The notes under the pieces: model-generated | What the model was told of the DNA's origin: nothing | The model's input: only the letters and a program-made list of their open reading frames with translations | Databases searched by the model: none | Source: WM-3-3 sp041660045 | GTDB lineage: Bacteria > Pseudomonadota > Gammaproteobacteria > Methylococcales > Methylomonadaceae | Assembly: GCA_041660045.1 (NCBI GenBank) | Contig: JBAZXA010000003.1 | Location: forward strand, 317,385-381,384 | Direction: 5' to 3' | DNA: 64,000 bases | In this document: piece after piece, positions 9,772-16,753 of the stretch | Numbering within the stretch: the stretch's first letter is position 1 | How the letters are laid out: each line of letters starts with the position of its first letter | Position numbers and translations under genes: made by a program

Positions 9772-11658
9772 ATGAACAACGCTAAGATAAGCGTTAAAAA
9801 GGAAATAACAAAAATCACCCAATGCTTTAAGTTAATAACCTCGTTGATTTTTGTTTTGGCTATCTCTTCAGTAAGTAGCCAAGCCCTGGCTACTAATGCA
9901 ATAAGAAGTGGTTTTGACAGTAACACGCTAGCAGCGAATGACGATCGTTCTAGTGGTTTAGTGCCGCTAGGTTTTAGCATTAATTTTTTTGGTAATGGCT
10001 TTAACCAAGGCTATGTCAATAACAACGGCAATATGACTTTTGATAGTCCATTAGGAACTTTTACGCCTTTTGGGCTGACTGCCACACAACGTCAAATAAT
10101 TGCCCCCTTTTTTGCGGACGTAGATACTCGTGTAGATGGCAGTAATCCAGTCACTTATGGCCAAGGTACGGTTGGTTCACGCCCGGCTTTTGCGGTTAAC
10201 TGGATAAATGTTGCCTGCTTTAGTACGGTTAATGGCGGTTACAATACGTTTCAAATGGTGTTGATTGACCGTTCAGATATTGGTGCAGGAGATTTCGATA
10301 TTGAGTTTAACTATGGTTCTATCGTTTGGGAAACGGGCAGGGCAAGTGGCGGAGATGCGACTTGTCAAGGCGGTAACCCAGTCCGTATAGGTTATTCCAA
10401 TGGTTCAAGCAATTCATTTGAGCTGTCAGGTTCTGGTGTTAGCGGTACTTTTTTAGACAGTAATACGGTTACCGGCTTAATCTACAATAGCCGAAACTCC
10501 CTTCAGGATGGCCGTTATCTGTTTGAAGTCCGTAATGGTAATGCGCCAGTAGGCCACAATCTATCAGGAACCGTTTTCGGTAATGAGATTACTAATCCAT
10601 TAGAGTCAGCCCTAGTGCAAGTTTGTACGACCAACCAGGATACATTTTGCAGCTTGACGAGCACAAATTCGTTGGGGAATTATACGATTGGCGGTCTAAG
10701 TGATGGCAATTATCAAATTACGGCATTTCCGCCAGCCAACACAAATTTTCAAACAGGATCAATTACTTCAGTAATTTCAGGAGCAGATGTTGTAGCACAA
10801 AACATTACGCTTTTAGGTCCTCAACCATTGCCTAGTGGTACTACAATTATCCCCAATTTACGGATCAGCGATGGTGGCGTCCCCACCGTTAATTGGAACA
10901 GCAACCTTACCTTAAGCACCCATAGCTGCCAAGGTGGCTCTGCAACTTACACAATAACCGATAATGACACCAACGCAGTAATAGGGCTAGGCTCATTGGC
11001 CGAAAGTTCGCTCAATTCAGGCGTGTATTCTACAATTGTCCCAGCCTTATTTCCTAACAGTGGCTTAGTAACGGTGGAAATAAATATCACCAATTGTCTA
11101 GGCGGCGGCTCAAACGATATTATTTTTACGTTGTATATTGATCCAAGTGGTGAGGTTAAAGATACCTTTGGAAACGCAGTTGGTGGTGCAACCGTTACAC
11201 TTTTACGTTCTGACAGTTCCGCCGGCCCATTTACGACAGTTCCCAACGGTTCCAACATTATGTCGCCTGTCAACCGTATCAACCCTGATCTTACAAGCTC
11301 ACGCGGCCTGTTTGGTTGGGATGTCATCTCTGGGTTTTATAAAGTACGTGCTGAAAAAACTGGATGTAATGCACCCAATAATCCTAGTCAAAGTTTTGTA
11401 GAGTCAGACGTATTAACTATCCCACCAGCCGTGACTGATTTGTCTTTGATTTTAGATTGTGGGCAACCGGTATTTGCAGTTTGTGATCTTGACCAAAATG
11501 GTTCTGTTTCAAAATCTGATATTTCGATTCTTAGCCGGAACTTACGTAGCACGGTTCCTGCGGGCACTTTGGGTGATATCAACGGTGATGGCCGTATTAC
11601 AACTCAAGATACAAGAGGGTGCGTATTGCAGTGTACCCTGCCAGCTTGTGCAAATTAA
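9772..11658 (+). CDS. Secreted NIDO-domain protein with carboxypeptidase-regulatory-like repeats and a C-terminal dockerin
   Basis: The 628-residue product starts with a signal peptide cleaved after about residue 40 (SSQALA). A nidogen-like (NIDO) domain follows (about 41-275; YVNNNGNMTF, IIAPFFADVDTR, NTFQMVLIDRSD). Then come at least two Ig-like/CarboxypepD_reg modules (about 280-350 and 480-565). The C-terminus is a dockerin-like pair of 12-residue EF-hand loops, DLDQNGSVSKSD and DINGDGRITTQD, joined by a short helix (about 571-615). An upstream start at 9691 would precede the signal peptide; the ATG at 9772 has a perfect AGGAG. The next gene encodes a cohesin-like PEP-CTERM protein, so the dockerin has an obvious candidate partner. 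The domains are read from sequence; binding is inferred. Confidence 0.8.
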   Translation: MNNAKISVKKEITKITQCFKLITSLIFVLAISSVSSQALATNAIRSGFDSNTLAANDDRSSGLVPLGFSINFFGNGFNQGYVNNNGNMTFDSPLGTFTPFGLTATQRQIIAPFFADVDTRVDGSNPVTYGQGTVGSRPAFAVNWINVACFSTVNGGYNTFQMVLIDRSDIGAGDFDIEFNYGSIVWETGRASGGDATCQGGNPVRIGYSNGSSNSFELSGSGVSGTFLDSNTVTGLIYNSRNSLQDGRYLFEVRNGNAPVGHNLSGTVFGNEITNPLESALVQVCTTNQDTFCSLTSTNSLGNYTIGGLSDGNYQITAFPPANTNFQTGSITSVISGADVVAQNITLLGPQPLPSGTTIIPNLRISDGGVPTVNWNSNLTLSTHSCQGGSATYTITDNDTNAVIGLGSLAESSLNSGVYSTIVPALFPNSGLVTVEINITNCLGGGSNDIIFTLYIDPSGEVKDTFGNAVGGATVTLLRSDSSAGPFTTVPNGSNIMSPVNRINPDLTSSRGLFGWDVISGFYKVRAEKTGCNAPNNPSQSFVESDVLTIPPAVTDLSLILDCGQPVFAVCDLDQNGSVSKSDISILSRNLRSTVPAGTLGDINGDGRITTQDTRGCVLQCTLPACAN

Positions 11659-11675
11659 TAGTGTAAAAAAACAGT

Positions 11676-11704
11676 ACCCGGAGGCTCTTGTCTCCGGGTT
11701 TCTT
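11676..11704 (+). terminator. Hairpin between dockerin and cohesin genes
   Basis: ACCCGGAG (11676-11683) pairs with CTCCGGGT (11692-11699) around an 8-nt loop and is followed by TTCTT. It is a short intrinsic terminator or attenuator within the probable two-gene unit. It would lower expression of the cohesin gene relative to the dockerin gene unless there is read-through. Confidence 0.6.
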
Positions 11705-11729
11705 AAATTTAATAAGAGATATATTGATC

Positions 11730-12323
11730 ATGTTTAAAAAAACATTAGCTATAGCGATTTTTTCTAGCTTTATATGGCAAACAGCAGAAGCAACACCGAT
11801 ACTGACGTTTAATGCCACATCACAATCAGTCAATTTAGGCAGTCAAGTTGGCATAGACGTTGTGGTCAATGGCTTAGAAGATGGGGGTTTAAATGAAATT
11901 ATTGCTGGATACAATTTGAGCTTAACATTCGATAGTTCAATTTTAGATGTGTTTTCGTTTTCTGGATTATCTCTGGACCCTAATTTCTTTTCGGTTACCA
12001 ACTCAGCTGGACAGATTGATTGGAATAGCCTTTCCTTTGATACTGACGCATCTTTGCAAGCTATACAGGGTAATAGTGTGACTTTAGCTACCATTGTTTT
12101 TAATACACTTGGCCAGGGCAACTCAACGCTAAGTTTTTCTTTTAGTGACTTAACGGGGCTATTAGCAACTAGTTTAGACTTTACCGTAGATACGGCCAGT
12201 ATTACTGTAACAAGTACAAGTCAACCGCAAGATAATGTTCCTGAGCCATCAATACTAATGCTAGTAAGCCTTAGTGCGTTAGGGCTTGCGGCTATGAAGC
12301 GCGCAAAAGGATTAAATGTTTAA
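11730..12323 (+). CDS. Cohesin-domain PEP-CTERM protein
   Basis: The 197-residue product has a signal peptide (about 1-21, ending AEA). A cohesin-like beta-sandwich follows (about 25-165; VNLGSQVGIDVVV, GYNLSLTFDSSILDV, NSVTLATIVFNTLG). The C-terminal PEP-CTERM sorting signal is complete: the VPEP motif, a hydrophobic helix (ILMLVSLSALGLAAM) and a basic tail (KRAKG). PEP-CTERM proteins are cleaved and anchored by exosortase/EpsH; no exosortase lies in this window. The ATG at 11730 is preferred over the ATG at 11688, which overlaps the hairpin; AAGAG lies about 11 bases upstream. Its position after a dockerin protein suggests that it is the surface-attached receptor. Confidence 0.82.
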   Translation: MFKKTLAIAIFSSFIWQTAEATPILTFNATSQSVNLGSQVGIDVVVNGLEDGGLNEIIAGYNLSLTFDSSILDVFSFSGLSLDPNFFSVTNSAGQIDWNSLSFDTDASLQAIQGNSVTLATIVFNTLGQGNSTLSFSFSDLTGLLATSLDFTVDTASITVTSTSQPQDNVPEPSILMLVSLSALGLAAMKRAKGLNV

Positions 12324-12372
12324 TTGCGGCTTATTTAGAGCGCATTAATATTTTGTAAAATGTAAGTTAGAC

Positions 12373-12416
12373 TTAATCTGGCAGTTACCGTACTTATTAA
12401 GTAGCTGTCAGATTAA
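12373..12416 (+). terminator. Long imperfect hairpin after the cohesin gene
   Basis: TTAATCTGGCAG (12373-12384) pairs with CTGTCAGATTAA (12405-12416) with one mismatch, and TACTT/AAGTA forms an inner stem. No T-run follows, so it may protect a 3' end rather than terminate. The remainder of 12324-12725 shows nothing else that I can support. Confidence 0.4.
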
Positions 12417-12725
12417 ATTCGATTCAAGTCAGTTCTTAATCTCAAAATCTATATATTCAAGTAAAACGCTTAAGTGTGTTTGAATATAAGGTTTACTGCT
12501 TATTATTTGTTAATAAGCCGACTAAAATCCTAGCAGGTAATACACTAGGCTATTACCCATGCAGGCAGATATAAAATCCCTTTAACGACAGGCTTATTCT
12601 GTCCCGTATCTTATTTGATTTTAGTATTACTATAAATCATATGCTTGAGTATAACTTGATTGCAAACCCAGAAAAGTGCTTTGGCTTAGATCAACAAAAT
12701 TCCTTAAACAGAATAAATTTCTAAG

Positions 12726-14414
12726 ATGACTAAAAAATCGAATCGAACTGATAATATTCAATCTGTAAACCGTCGAAAATTACTAAAGGGACTTGGGATT
12801 GTCCCTTTGTTGCCTTTAATGCCGGCTTGTAATCTATCAACAAAGGCCCTTCAGTCCGCTGAGTTTGATTATCTGCAGCAAATTGGCCCCATCGATAGGT
12901 CGCTTAAAGTTGATGTAGCAAACAGATTTACCGGTGATGATTTTACACGGCCACATCAGATTTTATGGGAAAAATCAGCTTATATTAAGACTATTGCTGG
13001 TTTACCAAAACCTAAGCGCAAGGAAGAACTAGTGATTATTGGTGGGGGCATGAGCGGGCTGATGAGCGCTTATCTTTTGTCCGATAAAAAACCAGTGCTA
13101 TTAGAGCAAGCTAGCCGTTTTGGCGGTAATGCCAAGGGGGAGGCATGGGACGGCTTGCAATATTCTATCGGCGCTGCCTATTTGGTAAAGCCGGAACAGG
13201 ATTCTGCCCTTTATAAGATGCTTTCCGATCTGGGCATAATTAAGGATTGGACTATAAAAAAAGGTGGGGATGGTCATGTCGTCATAAATGGCAAGTTGAT
13301 AGAAAGGTTTTGGGCGGCTAACAACGAACCGGAATACCGCGCCAGTTATAAAAAACTTTATGACTACTTTATGTCATTCATCAACGAGGGTGGGAATATT
13401 TTTCCGGACTACCCAACTGAAGATGGCAAGTTAAGGGAATATATCAACAAACTTGACCAGGAGGATTTTAAAAGCCATTTAGAAAAAATTATCGGGGCTG
13501 CACTTCCGCCACATTTAGCAACATTACTTGAACATTACTGTTTTTCATCTCTAGGTGGCTCTGCGTCTGAAATCTCAGCAGCTGCCGGTATCAATTTTTT
13601 TGCTGCGGAATTCTCGGATATCGCCGTTTTTCCAGGCGGAAATGCCTATATTGCAGAAGCGTTGTTAAAACACTTGCATCAAAAATTACCTGCCAAGCAT
13701 TTATTGTCTGGATGTTTGGTATTTGATGTTAGGGCGGAACATGATGGCGTATTGGTTAGTTATGTTGATGCCAATAAGCAAGCGCAAAGCATCTGGGCTG
13801 AGAAAGTAATTATGTCATGCCCTAAATTTGTTGCTGCAAAATTGATAGATGCCCTGCCCGCTGAGAAATTAGCGGCGATCGCAGAATTAGAATACCGGGC
13901 TTATATGGTGGCCAATTTGCTTATTAATCACCCAATTAAGGAATCAGATTATGATCTGTATTGGCTTGGCGCTGGTAAGAGTGATCCTAACCATATTGCT
14001 GCTTATGCAAAAAGTCGCGGTATAACTGATATTATCAATGCTAACTTTGCTTCCCCTGATCCGATCAAGAGCGTATTAAGTTTTTACCAAGCGTTCCCTT
14101 ATCCTGGTGGTAGGGCGCAATTGTATGCCGAGCATGCCTATGCGCATATGCGAGAGAAGCTATCTGCACAAATCAAACAAGAAATCTATCCCTACTATCA
14201 GTTATCAGATCAAGACATGGTGGACTTAAGATTAACCCGCTGGGGACATCCTTTGCCATTAGCGGCGGTTGGCCTTTTAGACAGAGGTGTTGTGGATATC
14301 CTAAGAAAGCCCATTGATGAGCGAATTTATTTCATAGAACAGGATAATTGGGCATTACCAGCTATTGAAACCGTTGTTGCCGAGGCTAGCCATTGGTGCC
14401 CGATGCTTCGATAA
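12726..14414 (+). CDS. Tat-exported lipoprotein-like FAD-dependent oxidoreductase (amine oxidase/desaturase fold)
   Basis: The 562-residue product has a twin-arginine signal (NRRKLLKGLG, about residues 15-24) that runs into a hydrophobic stretch ending LMPAC, a lipobox. It is therefore probably exported folded and lipid-anchored. A classic FAD dinucleotide fold starts near residue 106 (IIGGGMSGLMSAYLL, then LLEQASRFGGNAKGE). The body resembles NAD(P)-binding Rossmann-like amine oxidases and desaturases, with a conserved FPGGN segment in the middle. The substrate is not recognised. It stands alone, with 402 bp upstream and 753 bp downstream before the next genes. Confidence 0.75.
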   Translation: MTKKSNRTDNIQSVNRRKLLKGLGIVPLLPLMPACNLSTKALQSAEFDYLQQIGPIDRSLKVDVANRFTGDDFTRPHQILWEKSAYIKTIAGLPKPKRKEELVIIGGGMSGLMSAYLLSDKKPVLLEQASRFGGNAKGEAWDGLQYSIGAAYLVKPEQDSALYKMLSDLGIIKDWTIKKGGDGHVVINGKLIERFWAANNEPEYRASYKKLYDYFMSFINEGGNIFPDYPTEDGKLREYINKLDQEDFKSHLEKIIGAALPPHLATLLEHYCFSSLGGSASEISAAAGINFFAAEFSDIAVFPGGNAYIAEALLKHLHQKLPAKHLLSGCLVFDVRAEHDGVLVSYVDANKQAQSIWAEKVIMSCPKFVAAKLIDALPAEKLAAIAELEYRAYMVANLLINHPIKESDYDLYWLGAGKSDPNHIAAYAKSRGITDIINANFASPDPIKSVLSFYQAFPYPGGRAQLYAEHAYAHMREKLSAQIKQEIYPYYQLSDQDMVDLRLTRWGHPLPLAAVGLLDRGVVDILRKPIDERIYFIEQDNWALPAIETVVAEASHWCPMLR

Positions 14415-15167
14415 GCATTCTGTTGAGCTTAAATCGTAGCTTTTAAGAAAGTATCAGCAAGGCATAACTCAGTGCTTTTTTCTAAATGCGATGCTTATCG
14501 GTAATACCTAAAGCCGGGGTTGTATTTATTTAAGATATTGATTATTAAATACTTTAACAAAATGCTTCAAGGGTGATTGCTGGGCATAGGACACGGATGA
14601 GTATATTCTGTATTTTAGCTGTAATATCTTGCCTGATAGGGTTCAGTATCGTACTATTACCCCGGACGTTGTTGCGTAATAGCATCATCATCGGTACTAA
14701 TGTAGCGCCCGATGGTAGACTCGAAATTTGTTTTTGGAGCCGTGGAAGCTTAATTTAAGGTAGATTTTTTTGCGCCGGCCTAAGTGTTTTCATAACTGCT
14801 TGAAAGCCCATGGCGTTTTAAACTACTGGTAAACAAGCCTGAGGGGTGAATTGAGTTAATTCCTTTTTGGGGCACGATAAGATCGTCATAATGCGGCTTG
14901 ATAGCGGTTAGCCTAAAGCGTAGCAAGTAGGCTGGCCGCGCAAAGGGAGCTAAGGCGGGAGATTTAAACTGTACATTCCTCTATGTGCTACCCAGGCTTG
15001 GGTCTGAAGCCCGCAACGGTCAATGCCTGTAGCCGTCTGGATAGCAGATAAAAAAGTATCTCATGCGTATTGGGGACAGCATGGACATGTGGACATTAGC
15101 GTAGAACGGGCTTACATCCCGATCGCGTTGGGTTAAGGTATTTTTTTAAATTTTATTAGGAGTGTTT
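14415..15167. other. 753-bp non-coding region with stem-loop potential
   Basis: I see no credible gene here. The right half (about 14850-15130) is less AT-rich than its surroundings and contains several potential stems: GCGGTTAGCCTA (14904-14915) with TAGGCTGGCCGC (14928-14939), fully paired if two G-U pairs are allowed; a CCCAGGCTTGGG palindrome near 14992; and CGGG-N7-CCCG near 15106. It leads directly into the ribosome binding site of the gene at 15168, so it could be a structured 5' leader, a small RNA or the remnant of a mobile RNA element. I do not recognise the fold. Confidence 0.35.
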
Positions 15168-15476
15168 ATGGCTTTCGACCTGAAAAATGAATGGTCTGAT
15201 GCCGACGTGGCGGCTTTGCTATCGTCAGTTGAAGATGACCGTGATTGGCGTTTGGAAGTGGATAAGGCGGGCATGGCAAGTTTGCAGGACAAGACTGCAC
15301 ACCCAACAGGCGCTGATTACGATGCTAATCTGCATTGTTACTTTGAGTTATGGCATCAAGGTACCGATTTTGTCGGGCCTTCCGCTGCCGGTGACAAGCA
15401 ATTGGTTGCCAGCATAGCCAATGCCTTACGCAAGAATTACCCCACTTTGGAACAGGCTCAGTTCGTTTTTATTTAA
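15168..15476 (+). CDS. Small acidic conserved-looking protein upstream of thioredoxin
   Basis: The 102-residue soluble protein has no signal peptide or membrane segment. Its sequence is not one I recognise; it contains a single cysteine (LHCYFELW, about residue 63) and ends FVFI. The ATG at 15168 is well placed after AGGAG (15158-15162, five bases away). The thioredoxin-like gene follows after 42 bp on the same strand, so they are probably co-transcribed, and this protein may be a redox client or partner. That role is inference only. Confidence 0.6.
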   Translation: MAFDLKNEWSDADVAALLSSVEDDRDWRLEVDKAGMASLQDKTAHPTGADYDANLHCYFELWHQGTDFVGPSAAGDKQLVASIANALRKNYPTLEQAQFVFI

Positions 15477-15518
15477 ACGGTGGCGGATTGCCACCTCACA
15501 ACCATACAGAGGTGAAAC

Positions 15519-15881
15519 ATGGCTATTGTCGAAGTTACAGACAGCACGTTCAACCAGGTTATTGAAGAAAACCCTATCGTCGTTTTAGATTTTTGGGCTA
15601 CTTGGTGTGGGCCGTGTAAGTCTTTCGCGCCTATATTTGAGGCGGCTGCCGAAAAACACTCGGACATTGTGTTCGGGAAGATTGATACGGATGCCCAGCA
15701 ACAGTTATCCAAGGGGTTTGACATCCGTTCTGTCCCTACCTTGATGGTTTTGCGGGAGAAGATCGTAGTAATACGTGAATCCGGCGCGCTGCCTGCCAGT
15801 GCTCTGGAAGAAGTTATCGCACATGCCCGTGGCTTGGATATGGCAACCATCCGAGCTGAGATAGCGGCACAAGAAGCTTAA
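15519..15881 (+). CDS. Thioredoxin-family protein (WCGPCK)
   Basis: The 120-residue cytoplasmic protein has a complete thioredoxin fold: FWATWCGPCK at about residues 26-35, the buried Asp before it (VVLDFWA), and the cis-proline loop SVPTLMV near 73-79. About ten extra C-terminal residues (MATIRAEIAAQEA) follow the usual end. It reduces disulfides in target proteins. GAGGTG lies upstream as a ribosome binding site. The extra tail and the lone small partner upstream suggest a dedicated thioredoxin rather than the housekeeping trxA, but that is not certain. Confidence 0.88.
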   Translation: MAIVEVTDSTFNQVIEENPIVVLDFWATWCGPCKSFAPIFEAAAEKHSDIVFGKIDTDAQQQLSKGFDIRSVPTLMVLREKIVVIRESGALPASALEEVIAHARGLDMATIRAEIAAQEA

Positions 15882-15889
15882 AGTCCTAA

Positions 15890-15929
15890 GCTGGAAGGGG
15901 CGTTTGTAAGCTAACCGCTCCTCTCCAGC
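15890..15929 (+). terminator. Imperfect hairpin after the thioredoxin gene
   Basis: GCTGGAAGGGGCG (15890-15902) pairs imperfectly with CGCTCCTCTCCAGC (15916-15929), nine bases after the thioredoxin stop. There is no strong T-run. The rest of the gap to 16225 shows nothing supportable. Confidence 0.45.
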
Positions 15930-16224
15930 AAGGCATTGGTAACTTGGCTGTTACGGCGTTATCTAACTTTCTGCACTATTTTTTAGAAGCTGTAATACAC
16001 GGAAAGGCTTCTATGCCCATCAAACACGCCCTGCCAAATAACAGGTTTAATTTTCTTTTCAATTCGTCATCACTAACTAAATGGCGCCAATAAGAGTTTT
16101 ACGGTTGCTTATAGCAGATATTAACTATTTTTTATGTGATGAAGCCTTTCCAAAATAAACAGGCTTTCAAGCTTAAAAAGCGTAAAACCTTGCTTAAATA
16201 AACACTGAGGTAGACTTTACGGAT

Positions 16225-16254
16225 TTGAAGAGGAGCGTCATATCTCCTCTTCAA
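16225..16254. terminator. Perfect 11-bp hairpin between convergent genes
   Basis: TTGAAGAGGAG (16225-16235) pairs with CTCCTCTTCAA (16244-16254) around an 8-nt loop. It lies 11 bases past the stop of the minus-strand lipoprotein gene and faces the thioredoxin unit, so it probably ends transcription from both sides. Confidence 0.6.
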
Positions 16255-16265
16255 GCGCCCAGCCT

Positions 16266-16655
16266 TTAATTTACAACCTGATGGCCGCGGCCCCTCATGC
16301 AGTTAATAAACGCACGTTTATATTGCGCGTCTGATTGTGTGCCCTGATGGGCTGCACCACCAATACCGCCTACTGCGGCACCTAGCGCGGCACCCGTTCC
16401 GGCATTACCGGCAATGGCGCCTAATACCGCGCCACCTGCGGCGCCTGCTAAGGCGCCAACACCAGCGCCTTTGGCCGTTTCTTTAACGGTGCCACCCGAT
16501 GCGTGTTCAGCCAGTTGCTGGCATTGCGCGGTATCTTGATTGATATGGTCAGCGTGCCTGTCATTATAGGCGTCTACTGTCGGCGTCCAGCCAGTTTGGC
16601 TAGCACAGCCTGCAAGTGTGGCACTAAATATAACAGCTGTGGTAAGTTTGTTCAT
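16266..16655 (-). CDS. Glycine-zipper lipoprotein
   Basis: The 129-residue product has a short signal peptide ending in the lipobox LAGC (Cys about residue 17). Residues about 60-105 form an alanine/glycine-rich glycine zipper (GVGALAGAAGGAVLGAIAG and GAALGAAVGGIGG), the YMGG/2TM type found in small outer-membrane lipoproteins. The C-terminus (AQYKRAFINCMRGRGHQV) carries a Cys that could pair with the Cys at about 45. It is probably anchored in the outer membrane. The function is not known for most members. Confidence 0.78.
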   Translation of the reverse strand: MNKLTTAVIFSATLAGCASQTGWTPTVDAYNDRHADHINQDTAQCQQLAEHASGGTVKETAKGAGVGALAGAAGGAVLGAIAGNAGTGAALGAAVGGIGGAAHQGTQSDAQYKRAFINCMRGRGHQVVN

Positions 16656-16753
16656 TGCATGTCCTCGTTTGTTGTTTTGTTCAGAATACGCTATGGCTTA
16701 TGAATATTTCATGAATGCAGCCAGGTATTGCTTAATAAGATAAAGATTGGTGA

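Noticed and set aside
14573..14758. 61-residue frame with a hydrophobic start
   Set aside because: No ribosome binding site, and the C-terminal half looks random; most likely chance.
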